Assembly (NCBI GenBank): GCA_027886185.1 | Contig: WOAB01000226.1 | Location: forward strand, 2,790,001 to 2,854,000 | DNA: 64,000 bases | From: Rheum nobile | Taxonomy: Eukaryota > Streptophyta > Magnoliopsida > Caryophyllales > Polygonaceae | Direction of reading: 5' to 3' | Part shown: piece by piece, positions 18,948 through 31,300 of the stretch | Layout of the letters: each line of letters opens with the position of its first letter | Position numbering within the stretch: the first letter of the stretch is position 1 | The notes under the pieces: generated by a model | Database searches by the model: none | The model's input: the letters and a program-made list of their open reading frames with translations, nothing else | What the model was told of the DNA's origin: nothing | Position numbers and translations under genes: made by a program

Positions 18948-20266
18948 CAATAACACATAATTTATACATATTTTAGGAGTCTAGTTGCATATTAGATTAG
19001 TTCATTTGCATGCATATTTTATATATTTTATAGTTAGTTTTGCATTATTTTGTATTCGGAGTCTACACTCGTATTTTTATTATTTCAGGTATTTTAGGTA
19101 CAATTTAAGGGTGATACGAGATTAAATAAGTTGGTCCAATGCACAAGCAAAATCTAATAGTGGGCCACGGCCCAACATTGCGAAGCATGCGGCTACTGGA
19201 GACAATTTGATTGGGCCTTGGGTCGCTGGTTATTCACTTCGTTGGAGGAGAAAGAAATTTGCTGGGGGGAGTTGACTTTACGTTACTTTAGTTTTAGGTT
19301 TTTTTGCTTTTACTTTGAGTTTTTTTAGTTTGGTTTTGAGCTTGTTCCGCGGCACCTCAAGTACAGGGATCGATTGAACTTCATGATGGGATTTCAGCTT
19401 TAGCATTTCGAAGATGGTATTATTGTTCTAGCTTTCGTTTGGATTATTTTGACATTGAGATTAAGTTATCTTATCTCTTATTTTTGTTGAATAATTCATG
19501 CATATTGATGGCGAGTTTAATCTATTGTTTATCTTCGATCGTGCTTGGCTAAATTCCTAGTTCTAGGGTTATGGTGATCCCAACGATGCATATGTATTTA
19601 AAATTATTATCTTTGTCTGAATTGAAAAGTATTTGATTCATTCCTAGATGCTTTATGCCCATAGTAGCTTAGGTGAATTGGAACTTATTAGGGTTTGAGA
19701 CCGAGAGGTGAAAACACTAGTAAGTAATCAGGTAGAGTTTGAGACCGAGAAGTGATAATTTCTACTAGATCCATAGGAATCGAACCTGAGTGTTATTTGT
19801 GCGAGAGCAACTTAATTACTCTTGAGGATACTAAGTCGTCATAGATGTTCTAGGTTTGAGTTGATTTAGCGGAGCGCGAGAGCGGATGTTATCTCAATTT
19901 ATCTCTAGACTCTAAGTGCGTTAATGAGTTTGAATGAGATTAGCTCTGCGCGAGAGCGATTGTTAGTTTAGTTCAGACACGTCTATTATCGTCTGAGAGG
20001 AGTTGGACTAGATTCAGGTAGAGTTTGATTTTATTTACTGAAGCATTGCTGCGGTGATCCTTAACCTTAGACACATTTATCCCATTGATTTTTATTTGTT
20101 TTCTTATTTGTTATTTCATAGTTTAGTCATAGTTTTCCTCATTTCCTATTTTCTTGGCCTAGTTCACTAGTAGCGTTTCAATTAGTATTACATTGGTCTC
20201 TGTGGGATCGACACTTGACTACTACAACTGATCTCATACACTTGCGGGTAGGTTTTAGCCACATCA
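18948..20266 (+). repeat. Gypsy LTR (copy 1), within element G
   Basis: Aligned end to end with 21181-22593. It ends CACATCA after the GTGGGATCGACACTTGACTA region common near the 3' end of such LTRs. The first two bases are CA instead of TG. The next bases AGTTTTTG resemble the spacer before an Asp-tRNA primer site, so it may be a truncated 5' LTR instead of a solo LTR. No target duplication is seen. Confidence 0.65.
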
Positions 20267-20350
20267 AGTTTTTGAAGCCATTCAGGCTCTCAACAAGCTA
20301 TTATTCGAATCCTCTAACCTTTACTCAGCTTAAAGGATCCGAGAGGCCTT

Positions 20351-20734
20351 TGTGGAGGTAAAAATACGTTATTTATTTTTTTCATTATTATCTAATTAAT
20401 GATATTAGAGAAATAGATTAATTAAGAGGCCTATTAAAGAGAATGAGACATGTTTAATGTGCTTCCACTATAAAAGAGCTAATTCTAACCCTAGCTTGGG
20501 AATTTGATTCTCATTCAATTCTAAGACTCTGAAACCCTAGCCTCCATCTCGATGAAAGGAGTTCTGACTTGAGCGTCGGAGAGTCTTCCGGGGGAGAAAG
20601 CCCCGCCCTTTGGCCTTTCTATGTGTTTGCAGGCTACGGGAAAGATGATCGGAGGGTATCGGAGATCGTTGGAGTTGCGGGTTCTCGTCATCGTCATCAA
20701 TATTTATTATGGTAACAAAATTCATGCTACCACA
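20351..20734 (+). repeat. Right LTR of element G
   Basis: 384 bp, TGTGGAGG...CCACA, with CACTATAAAAG near 20467, and followed by ATAGT. Confidence 0.6.
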
Positions 20735-20907
20735 ATAGTATTAATGATAATATTAATATATAAAATTTACCCTAAGCTTTAGAATTTACACTTATTTGTG
20801 GACATATTTCATATATCTCTCTAATACATTAATTGAGAAGACAAATTTTTATAAAAAATTGATTTGAAGTTGACATTTGGCTTTTTTTTATAACTGACAC
20901 ATGTAAT

Positions 20908-20916
20908 TTTATTTTA
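20908..20916. repeat. 9-bp target duplication of the Mutator-like element
   Basis: TTTATTTTA is repeated at 23127-23135, directly outside the other terminal inverted repeat. Confidence 0.75.
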
Positions 20917-23126
20917 GGTGAAATTGCAGAAAATCACCCGTTAAATGGGGCACTTTACCTACAATCACTCGTTATCGACATAATTACTTTAAACCACCCG
21001 GCTCCTTAAATTAACTCTGTTAACAATCAACCACCCCCGACGCAAATCCGTCCAATTTTCCGTTAAAAGGGGTAAAATTATAAAAAATACCCCCGGATTT
21101 TTGAAATAATTATTGGCTTATGACCGGTTCCGTGATTTATATTTTACCTTTTTACCAAACTGGTTTAGCTGATTAATTTTTGATAACATCCATTTTATAC
21201 ATATTTTAAGAGTCTAGTTGCATATTAGATTAGGTCATTCTCATGCATATTTTATATATTTTATAGATAGTTTTGCATTATTTTGTATTCGAAGTCTACA
21301 CTCGTATTTTTATATGTTTCAGGTATTTTTAGGCTAATTAATACGAGACTTCGGGGCGAACAAGTCTGCTGAGTTTGGACCGAAGTGATGATAACAAATC
21401 TGCTGAAATTTATTTAGACTGGCCCACTAAGGATGAAGAGAGACTGCACAAAATATGAATTTGGGTTGCTTGAAGAGTTTATTGTGCAAAGGCCCATTGA
21501 AGAAATAAACGGTGGCTTAGATGGATTGAAGAGAATTAAAGGATTTGATTAAAGAGGGGGTTACGAAGCTGGAGGGGGGGGGGGTTTCTTTAGTTTAGCT
21601 TTTGTTTTCAGTTGGGAGTTTTGTTTGGAGGGGGAGAGCTTCTCTGCCGTAGGCAGAGGGAGTGGAACTTCATGAAGGAATTTTGTCCTTTGGCATGGAT
21701 TGAAGATTGTCCTTAATGTTCTAGGTTTCGTTTGAATTATTTTGACATTGAGATTAAGTTTTTTTATCTCTTATTTTTGTTGAATAATTTATGCATATTG
21801 ATAGCTAGTTTAATCTATTATTTATCTTCGATCATGCTTGGCTAAATTTCTAGTTCTAGGGTTATGGTGATCCCGACGATGCATATGTAATTAGATTTAT
21901 TTATTTGCCTGAATTGAAATCTGAAACCTTGTTTGATTCAATCCTAGAGTTCTTAATGCAATTGATGAATGTCAATTAGGTTTCTATTAGGTTTGAGTCT
22001 GAAAGGAGATAACCTCAATAGATAACTCAGATAGGGTATGAGTCTGAAAGGAGATTACTTTATTAGACTACTAGGAATTGAACCTGAGTGTTACTTGTGC
22101 GACAACAACTTAATTACTCTTGAGGATTAATAGGCTATCGTAGATGTGCTAGGTTTGAGTTGGATTAGCGGAGCGCGACAGCGAATGTTATTTCAGTTTA
22201 TTCCTAGACTCTAAGCGCGTTAAAGGGTTTGGATGAGATTAGCTCTGTGCGACAGCGATTGTTAGTTTAATCCAGGCACGTTTACTATCGTCTGAAAGGA
22301 GTTAGTATATTACCTTAGATAGCCTACCTTCAAATAATTTGGACTAGATTCAGGTGAATGGTGATTTTACTTACTATTGTATCATTGCGGTGATCCTTAA
22401 CCTTAGACACATTTATCCCACTGATTTTTATCCTTTTTATTTGTTTTATTAGTTATTAGTTTATCCACTCTCATATATTTTCGGCCTAGTTCACTGGTAG
22501 CGTTTCAATTAATATTACATTGGTCTCTGTGGGATCGACACTTGACTACTACAACTGATATCGTACACTTGCGGGTAGGTTTTAGTCACATCAAGTTTAT
22601 ACTGGTTTGAGCATGCCTTGCACAGAAAAAAACTCACCAGTTCCCATGGAAGATCATACTCGGTGCAGAATGAACGGAGGGGACGACGATCAAAATTGGT
22701 GGCAACCATTCGAGAGTTGCTCAAGATCATGAAAGGGTGTTCAATTTCTTTCCCATGCGTGGTGGTGTTCAATTTCGATTCAGCAATTTTATTCTACGTC
22801 ATTGTTGTGTTGCTCAAAAATATATGCATCAAACCGAAATGGAGGAAGATCTCGAACCGGCTCAGTAAATAATTTCCCCCAAAATCGGTTTTGTAAAAAG
22901 GTAAAATTCTAAATCAAGGAACCGGCTACAAACCGGTAATTATTTAAGAAAATCAAGGGTATTTTGATAATTTTACCCCTTTTAACGAAAAATTGGACGG
23001 ATTTGCGTTAGGGGTGGTTGATTGTTAACAAAGTTAATTTAAGGGATGGTTTAAAATAATTACGTTGATAACGGGTGGTTGTAGGTGAAGTGCTTCATTT
23101 AACAGGTAATTTCCTGCAATTTTGCC
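20917..23126. mobile_element. Non-autonomous Mutator-like element, interrupted by an LTR
   Basis: Terminal inverted repeats of about 240 bp (20917-21165 and 22885-23126) begin GGTGAAATTGCAG and GGCAAAATTGCAG. The 9-bp duplication is the Mutator signature. Without the inserted LTR the element is about 800 bp and encodes no transposase. A minus-strand open stretch at 22620-22750 (ending ELVSFFLCKAC) could be a captured host fragment, but I do not recognise it. Confidence 0.75.
21181..22593 (+). repeat. Gypsy solo LTR (copy 2), inside the Mutator-like element
   Basis: 1413 bp, TGATAACATC...CACATCA. Flanks ATTTT and AGTTT match at four of five positions, consistent with an aged 5-bp duplication. 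No internal retrotransposon sequence is present. Confidence 0.65.
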
Positions 23127-26100
23127 TTTATTTTAATGTTTTTACTCTTCCCTTAAATTGCCTTTATTTTAATGTTTTTACTCTTCCCTTTAATCTCAGT
23201 ATGTAAACAACTACCTTTTGGACTCTCAAATCAACTATAATTTTATTCAATGTCTACACTACTCACAGTCAAATCCTATTCTCGACCCCAGAACAATGAC
23301 ATGAAGACAAGAACTATTAAAGCATGTAAAATCCTACAATAAAAAACTATGAAAGCAAAGTTCACCATTTGTAGATCACTACTCTAAAAATGGCGCACTG
23401 CCTCTAATCTATCTATCTCAATGTCTACACTACTCACAGTCAAATCCATGCCTCTCAAAACAAGTACAAACTACATTTTTTTACTCAGGATACTATTCCT
23501 CGGGACACAATGACAAATCGATAGCAATATTACATCATGAGCAACACAATCAAGATACTACTTAATCCAAACCTTATAATGACAAACATGCGTAGACTAT
23601 TTCTCTAACCATGTGCTATCCTATTCTCGACCCCAGAACAATGACATGAAGACAAGAACTATTAAAGCATGTAAAATCCTACAATAAAAAACTATGAAAG
23701 CAAAGTTCACCATTTGTAGATCACTACTCTAAAAATGGCGCACTGCCTCTAATCTATCTATCTCAATGTCTACACTACTCACAGTCAAATCCATTCGAGA
23801 GTTGCTCAAGATCATGAAAGGGTGTTCAATTTCTTTCCCATGCGTGGTGGTGTTCAATTTCGATTCAGCAATTTTATTCTACGTCATTGTTGTGTTGCTC
23901 AAAAATATATGCATCAAACCGAAATGGAGGAAGATCTCGAACCGGCTCAGTAAATAATTTCCCCCAAAATCGGTTTTGTAAAAAGGTAAAATTCTAAATC
24001 AAGGAACCGGCTACAAACCGGTAATTATTTAAGAAAATCAAGGGTATTTTGATAATTTTACCCCTTTTAACGAAAAATTGGACGGATTTGCGTTAGGGGT
24101 GGTTGATTGTTAACAAAGTTAATTTAAGGGATGGTTTAAAATAATTACGTTGATAACGGGTGGTTGTAGGTGAAGTGCTTCATTTAACAGGTAATTTCCT
24201 GCAATTTTGCCTTTATTTTAATGTTTTTACTCTTCCCTTAAATTGCCTTTATTTTAATGTTTTTACTCTTCCCTTTAATCTCAGTATGTAAACAACTACC
24301 TTTTGGACTCTCAAATCAACTATAATTTTATTCAATGTCTACACTACTCACAGTCAAATCCTATTCTCGACCCCAGAACAATGACATGAAGACAAGAACT
24401 ATTAAAGCATGTAAAATCCTACAATAAAAAACTATGAAAGCAAAGTTCACCATTTGTAGATCACTACTCTAAAAATGGCGCACTGCCTCTAATCTATCTA
24501 TCTCAATGTCTACACTACTCACAGTCAAATCCATGCCTCTCAAAACAAGTACAAACTACATTTTTTTACTCAGGATACTATTCCTCGGGACACAATGACA
24601 AATCGATAGCAATATTACATCATGAGCAACACAATCAAGATACTACTTAATCCAAACCTTATAATGACAAACATGCGTAGACTATTTCTCTAACCATGTG
24701 CTATCCTATTCTCGACCCCAGAACAATGACATGAAGACAAGAACTATTAAAGCATGTAAAATCCTACAATAAAAAACTATGAAAGCAAAGTTCACCATTT
24801 GTAGATCACTACTCTAAAAATGGCGCACTGCCTCTAATCTATCTATCTCAATGTCTACACTACTCACAGTCAAATCCATTCGAGAGTTGCTCAAGATCAT
24901 GAAAGGGTGTTCAATTTCTTTCCCATGCGTGGTGGTGTTCAATTTCGATTCAGCAATTTTATTCTACGTCATTGTTGTGTTGCTCAAAAATATATGCATC
25001 AAACCGAAATGGAGGAAGATCTCGAACCGGCTCAGTAAATAATTTCCCCCAAAATCGGTTTTGTAAAAAGGTAAAATTCTAAATCAAGGAACCGGCTACA
25101 AACCGGTAATTATTTAAGAAAATCAAGGGTATTTTGATAATTTTACCCCTTTTAACGAAAAATTGGACGGATTTGCGTTAGGGGTGGTTGATTGTTAACA
25201 AAGTTAATTTAAGGGATGGTTTAAAATAATTACGTTGATAACGGGTGGTTGTAGGTGAAGTGCTTCATTTAACAGGTAATTTCCTGCAATTTTGCCTTTA
25301 TTTTAATGTTTTTACTCTTCCCTTAAATTGCCTTTATTTTAATGTTTTTACTCTTCCCTTTAATCTCAGTATGTAAACAACTACCTTTTGGACTCTCAAA
25401 TCAACTATAATTTTATTCAATGTCTACACTACTCACAGTCAAATCCTATTCTCGACCCCAGAACAATGACATGAAGACAAGAACTATTAAAGCATGTAAA
25501 ATCCTACAATAAAAAACTATGAAAGCAAAGTTCACCATTTGTAGATCACTACTCTAAAAATGGCGCACTGCCTCTAATCTATCTATCTCAATGTCTACAC
25601 TACTCACAGTCAAATCCATGCCTCTCAAAACAAGTACAAACTACATTTTTTTACTCAGGATACTATTCCTCGGGACACAATGACAAATCGATAGCAATAT
25701 TACATCATGAGCAACACAATCAAGATACTACTTAATCCAAACCTTATAATGACAAACATGCGTAGACTATTTCTCTAACCATGTGCTATCCTATTCTCGA
25801 CCCCAGAACAATGACATGAAGACAAGAACTATTAAAGCATGTAAAATCCTACAATAAAAAACTATGAAAGCAAAGTTCACCATTTGTAGATCACTACTCT
25901 AAAAATGGCGCACTGCCTCTAATCTATCTATCTCAATGTCTACACTACTCACAGTCAAATCCATTCGAGAGTTGCTCAAGATCATGAAAGGGTGTTCAAT
26001 TTCTTTCCCATGCGTGGTGGTGTTCAATTTCGATTCAGCAATTTTATTCTACGTCATTGTTGTGTTGCTCAAAAATATATGCATCAAACCGAAATGGAGG

Positions 26101-26497
26101 AAGATCTCGAACCGGCTCAGTAAATAATTTCCCCCAAAATCGGTTTTGTAAAAAGGTAAAATTCTAAATCAAGGAACCGGCTACAAACCGGTAATTATTT
26201 AAGAAAATCAAGGGTATTTTGATAATTTTACCCCTTTTAACGAAAAATTGGACGGATTTGCGTTAGGGGTGGTTGATTGTTAACAAAGTTAATTTAAGGG
26301 ATGGTTTAAAATAATTACGTTGATAACGGGTGGTTGTAGGTGAAGTGCTTCATTTAACAGGTAATTTCCTGCAATTTTGCCTTTATTTTAATGTTTTTAC
26401 TCTTCCCTTAAATTGCCTTTATTTTAATGTTTTTACTCTTCCCTTTAATCTCAGTATGTAAACAACTACCTTTTGGACTCTCAAATCAACTATAATT
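22706..26497 (+). repeat. Tandem array, 1085-bp period, 3.5 copies, of mixed origin
   Basis: Units start at 22706, 23791, 24876 and 25961; the last is partial and ends near 26497 in unique flank. Each unit joins the right half of the Mutator-like element plus flank (like 22706-23250) to three pieces of the locus at 28594-28940. Copies look identical by eye. The 63-residue ORF in each copy is a by-product of the repeat. The high identity means recent origin or an assembly artefact. Confidence 0.9.
23116..23192 (+). repeat. Short direct duplication at the Mutator-like element edge
   Basis: About 34 bp (TTGCCTTTATTTTAATG and following) occurs twice in tandem, covering the element's last bases and the target duplication. 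It recurs in each array unit. Confidence 0.6.
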
Positions 26498-27689
26498 TGT
26501 AAAATCTATTTTTAGTATAATTTAAATTTTATTCAATTATTATTTGTAAAATCTATTTTTTAGGATAATTAAAAAAAAAATTATGTTATATATTATTCAA
26601 CACCGAATATAGTTTTTTATAATTTGTTTGAAAATTGTGTATGTAATGCTCCTCCAATCACATTAATCTAATTACTATTAGAAAATGGGTAGAAATTTGA
26701 CACATTTCCCTCAACACTCTTACATTGTGTCAAAGGAAAATCCAGACGCGGTATAAAAATGGGCCGAGTTCAACTAGGATCAAAATTCATGAATTTATAC
26801 GCGAATTAAGATCGAGAAAATGAAGTTTTCCACTCACTAACTTAAACACAATTTTATCAACGTTTTTTGGTGTAGAAATTCTCGATGCTTTTAGATGTCG
26901 AAGTGCATTAAAAGCATCCTAAAGTTACATGCCACTATACCCAATTTTTTTTAATTGAAAGTTATTTTGAATAGGATCCGAATCCGGTGAGAATGAACAA
27001 TAGGATGAGAAATAAGAATATATCCTAACTTTTGGATTTTAAAAATCCAAAGGTTATGATTAGGCTATCATTTAAGTGGTCATGTGTCATGAACACTACT
27101 AAAGTGGATAATTGACCGGTCATCATCCGGTCAACGCTAGCGTTGACCAGTCAATTTTTTTTTCTCATGGCCACTTTTTGGCTTAAGATGGCATGTGCGC
27201 AGATTTTGACTTGTGTGTGCATCTATATTAACCTATATGTGCATCAATAAGGAGTTGTCCGAATAAAGTTTTTTTTTTCGAGACCATTTTTTTCTTGTGT
27301 GTGCATCAATATTGACTTGTATGTGCATTAAACTTTTCTAAGGCATTGTCCAGCCTTTTTTTCATTCGATTTTTTTCACACAAAAAATCAACCTAATTAT
27401 TTTTCCAAAACTATTTTTTTTGCTTGAAATGACATGTGCATATATTTTGACCTGGTGTGCATCAATATTGGCATGTATGTGCATCTAAAAATTGTACAAA
27501 ATATGCATTGTTTTCTAGAGAAAATATGCATGAATTGTACACTGTATGTGCATAAGTTTTGGCATGTATACACGTACATTTTAATTTCTATAAAATGTTA
27601 AGTGAAAACTCATGCACACCTAGTATAATTTACATGCACAAGAACAAACTATTAGCCAATTTATGACGAGACAAAGGTAAAATTCAATT
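26498..27689. other. AT-rich DNA with degenerate GTGCATC repeats
   Basis: No gene seen. Between about 27190 and 27570, phrases such as TGTGTGCATCAATATTGAC and TATGTGCAT recur in degenerate form several times. Their origin is unknown. The left end of the Helitron may lie here, but no clear 5' TC terminus was found. Confidence 0.45.
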
Positions 27690-27742
27690 TTATAACCACC
27701 TTTGAACTTCCAAAAAAACCTCCACCTTCGGCTCCTCCAAAA

Positions 27743-28276
27743 AAGCCCTTGGAAAGGGGCCGGCTAAAGCGATCGATGATTTCCTAGCTTGTTCATATGT
27801 TCCATTTTCTGAGCTGGCTGAAGGGATGGACTGCACTGTCAGGGCTATGGTGATCCGCAAGTGGGATGCCACGACCATGCAGAAACATTATATAAGCACC
27901 GATTACATCTTGGTCGACCATACGGTTTTAACAAATTGCTTTTACCCCCTTCCCCCCACATTTTTTGATGGCTTTAGAGCTTACCTTATTCGTCTTGTAT
28001 GTCAGGGAGGCGCTATTCACTACGTGGTCAGGGTGAACATCAACCATTGTTTCACGGGCAAGCTTTTGGTAGGCGAAGTTTACAGCATTAGCCGCTTTAC
28101 CGTTGTGCCACCAAAGCCAACGTATCGTCTCCACAACGGTGATGCATTTGTAGTCCACTTAGAGGGCAATACTGTTGTCAGACATCTTGATTGCTCTCCA
28201 GAAGGATTTGAGAAATATCTGCTCCAATTGGTCCCCATACAGGATATCGAGCACAATGGTTCTAGGTTCCTCATAG
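27743..28276 (+). pseudogene. RPA1-like OB-fold gene, first exon
   Basis: RPA1-type proteins bind single-stranded DNA; Helitrons often carry such genes. The open frame contains VRAMVIRKWD and a later VGEVYSISRFTVVPP stretch, resembling the RPA large-subunit OB fold. It ends at a consensus donor, ATAG|GTAAGT, at 28277. The frame continues correctly into an exon starting at 31615 (next entry), so the intron would be about 3.3 kb. The start codon is uncertain: the frame is open upstream of the first ATG at 27826. Confidence 0.6.
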
Positions 28277-28593
28277 GTAAGTGATACTTCAATTAAATTC
28301 TGCTTAATCTTCAGTTGGTCAAAATCAGGAAACAAAATTCATTTGTCTCATAAAATTTACACAAACCAAGATGTTACAGAGGTGAGCAAAATAGTAAAGT
28401 AATAAACCCTATCAGTATTCTATAGGACATGTGAGCTAAATTACACAAACAAAAGGAAAACACACGGTAATAGCAGTAAAATACTTATAGTTAGCTAATT
28501 CCATCAGAGCTTACAGGGGAACACTATGTCAACTATGAAGAGTACAAGCATATTTTTTCTAGATATTCAAAGATTTAACTACAGTGTCCAGCA

Positions 28594-28940
28594 TCTCAAA
28601 ACAAGTACAAACTACATTTTTTTACTCAGGATACTATTCCTCGGGACACAATGACAAATCGATAGCAATATTACATCATGAGCAACACAATCAAGATACT
28701 ACTTAATCCAAACCTTATAATGACAAACATGCGTAGACTATTTCTCTAACCATGTGCTATCCTATTCTCGACCCCAGAACAATGACATGAAGACAAGAAC
28801 TATTAAAGCATGTAAAATCCTACAATAAAAAACTATGAAAGCAAAGTTCACCATTTGTAGATCACTACTCTAAAAATGGCGCACTGCCTCTAATCTATCT
28901 ATCTCAATGTCTACACTACTCACAGTCAAATCCATGCCTC
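28594..28940 (+). repeat. Source locus of part of the 1085-bp tandem array
   Basis: The stretch from CTCAAAACAAGTAC to CAAATCCATGCCTCTC is copied, in three overlapping pieces, into every array unit at 22706-26497. Here it is continuous and single. Confidence 0.8.
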
Positions 28941-28954
28941 TCTAAACACCAATG

Positions 28955-28994
28955 CCCCCCCCCCTCCCCCCCCCCCCCCCCCCCCCCCCCCCGC
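28955..28994. repeat. Poly-C tract with single T and G interruptions
   Basis: About 40 bases, almost only C. It explains the proline-rich ORF that begins here. Confidence 0.9.
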
Positions 28995-29765
28995 CCTCCC
29001 ACATGAGTCATGACCAGCCATCCCCTCTATTACAACAACAAGCTAAAACAAATCCTGAACTATCTGGCACCCAAGTCCGAATACACAACCACACATCAAC
29101 AACATTTAGCTATAAGCCTTCCTATTCCCCTCCCATCTCTCTCCCGCAACGCATTTGCTATCCAAAACGCCTGATCCAGTCATCCACCCAAAAACTACAC
29201 CTTTGCACCAACTACACCATCATCCTCTTTCCTGCTGAAGACCACTTCCTTTAAGCACCATAACTTTCATGCCACTGCGAAAGCCAAATCACACTCCCTA
29301 AAACCCCTACACTTCTTGACTCCCACAAGAAAAGGAAACCAGAGAATACCATGCCCTGATCCCTCTAGCTGGTATACAACCCGAAACAAGGGGAATTTGA
29401 GGACAAAAGGGCCCTCTTTATATTTCGACACTCACCCCCTAAAAGTTGAAACTACCTCAACCAGCCTCGATGGACGATCTTCAAGCTAAAACTCTCATAT
29501 CGAACAGAGAAATCATTTGAACATCCGTAAGCCGTATTAATCCACAACCCCTAGAGAGGAACATTATTTTTCCAGGGAAAAAACTCACACGGTGTAGGAT
29601 AAAGCGAGCACCCTCCATCATAAGCAGAGCCTCCAAATTAAAATTCATGAGGCAAAATACACGTTCTTGGGAAAAAACTATTAATAAGGAGACAGAGATC
29701 AGATCTTTACACAACTTCAATCAAATCAGAAATGTTTTCTCAGAGAGAGAAAGAGAGTAACAAAC

Positions 29766-29890
29766 TTGAATTTGATGCGAGCAAGACGATCGGCGACGGA
29801 AGTGTCTTTCTCCATCTTGGGCTCCTTGGTACCGAAGGAGTAGCTTGAAAGCGGGTATACGTTCACGACCGACGACGAAGGCGCCACCAT
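29766..29890 (-). pseudogene. CFIm25: CFIm25 (NUDT21-type) first exon, captured fragment
   Basis: CFIm25 is the 25-kDa subunit of pre-mRNA cleavage factor I, which binds UGUA sites near poly(A) sites. The minus-strand frame from ATG at 29890 gives 41 residues with NVYPLSSYSFGTKEPK and EKDTSVADRLARIK, which I recognise as the conserved N-terminal end of plant CFIm25. It ends at a donor AA|GTTTGT, splitting a codon as expected. A pyrimidine-rich intron start follows, but I could not find the next exon (the NUDIX fold) downstream. Its leader lies at 29891-30000. It sits inside a Helitron intron in opposite orientation, so I infer gene-fragment capture. Confidence 0.75.
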
Positions 29891-30904
29891 CTCTGCACTC
29901 TCACTTCATATGTTCGGCGTTAAGCAGGAGGGAGATTGAGAGCCGATCTCACCAAGATCAGCGACGGTGAAGATCCGGTGAGGGAGGCGGTTGTGAGTTT
30001 AACTAAACCTAGAATGCTCAGGCAACCATCCGACCCCAGTTTCTCAATTTGTTACAATATATTTTGTACGAATAATTCATGACTCGCAATTTAGGTTATT
30101 TTGAAAATATAGTGAATAAAAAATACAAAATTTCAGGGTTTTTGTTCAATAAAAAAGAAAATATTTTCTTTTCTGAAGAAACATGGCATCATAAATAAAG
30201 ATAAGGAATGTATTTAAATCTTTCTAAAAAGGAAAAAACTAAAAACTAAAAAACAACAACTTATTCCATATGCTTAGCAGGAACTTCTTAATTGAAGTTC
30301 TTACCAGCAAGAAATCATTTTACTATTTAAAATTTGAGTGCATTGTGCAATGGTCTGCTGGGCTTAATTATGAAGGCCTTGTGGTGGCCTTTGTTAAAGG
30401 CCCGTTTCAAAAATCATGATTATCAAACTTGAAATTAATCATTTCATACATAACTATATTATAAAAAAAAATATTCGCAAGTATTACACATTAAAACTCT
30501 TAGCACAATCCCTCACCAATTCCCAAATAGCAAGACCAATTGAAGTTTCTTTTTTCACATCAATCTCCACCTTTGCTTACACATCAATTAACCATGTGTA
30601 CCATTTCTGAAACACAAGCACTCACCTTTGGTTACATGACGTCCATACTTTGTTAAACATACTCATTTACTTAGGATTAATACTTTCCCAGGTTTAAGTA
30701 CGTCAAAAAAAATATAAGATACTCTAATATGACTTCAATTGCTATATATCTTTATTATACTTTGACATAATAAATTTAATAAACTAATGATATATCCAAT
30801 ATAATAGAAAATAAACAATAAGTTGTAAAATAAGCTTCCCAGTAATCAATTAATATATATTATGTTAGAAGAAAATAATTTGAAAAACATGGTTAGCACA
30901 TACT

Positions 30905-31300
30905 TGTAGACCTGTCACTTGGGTCGGGTTCGATTGGGTCAAGTCAGGTTCGGGACAAACGGGTTCGGGTCGATTGGGTCTGCTAACATGTTAGAGTCGG
31001 GCGGGTTGGGTTTGGGTTAACCAAACGGGTTGAAGGTAACCATCTTTAAATGATTAGTATTATGATTTCAAAAATAATAAATTAATTATATTAACAAAAA
31101 TAATATTGTATAATTATTTTAAAAAGTATTTTAAAATATTAAATATGAAATGACGGGGTCCGTAGGGCTCAGATTCACTATTGGGGTCTGATCCGGTCCT
31201 TCGAGTTTGGATTCGGGTCCTTCGAGTTCAGATCCTTCTTGACCCAATGACTTTCGGGCCGTGTCTCAACCCAAAAACGCCGGGTCGGGTGGGGTTATTT
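30905..31300. repeat. GGGTCGGGTTCGGGT-rich repetitive segment
   Basis: Degenerate GGGTCGGGT and TTCGGGTC words cluster at both edges with AT-rich DNA between. Similar segments occur in plant non-autonomous DNA elements. I could not find proper inverted termini. Confidence 0.35.

Larger units (their letters stand above)
17997..20734 (+). mobile_element. Element G: small LTR retrotransposon without coding capacity
   Basis: Two related direct repeats (17997-about 18285 and 20351-20734) start TGTG-AGGTAAAAATACG. ATAGT before the first (17992-17996) and after the CA end of the second (20735-20739) is a 5-bp duplication. Each repeat has CACTATAAAAG as a TATA box. The interior holds repeats, a minisatellite and a gypsy LTR, with no ORF of a known family. 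The right end of the first LTR seems deleted, so a primer site is not visible. Confidence 0.6.

Noticed and set aside
22618..26127. Four copies of a small hydrophobic ORF (FPCVVVFNFDSAILF)
   Set aside because: They are identical because the DNA is a tandem array; the frame covers the edge of a Mutator-like terminal repeat, not a gene.
28952..29254. Proline-rich 100-codon ORF
   Set aside because: Its start is a C homopolymer, and the rest shows no domain or codon pattern.
30905..31300. Telomere-like repeat because of GGGTC words
   Set aside because: The words are GGGTCGGGT and TTCGGGT, irregular, and do not match the plant telomere unit TTTAGGG.
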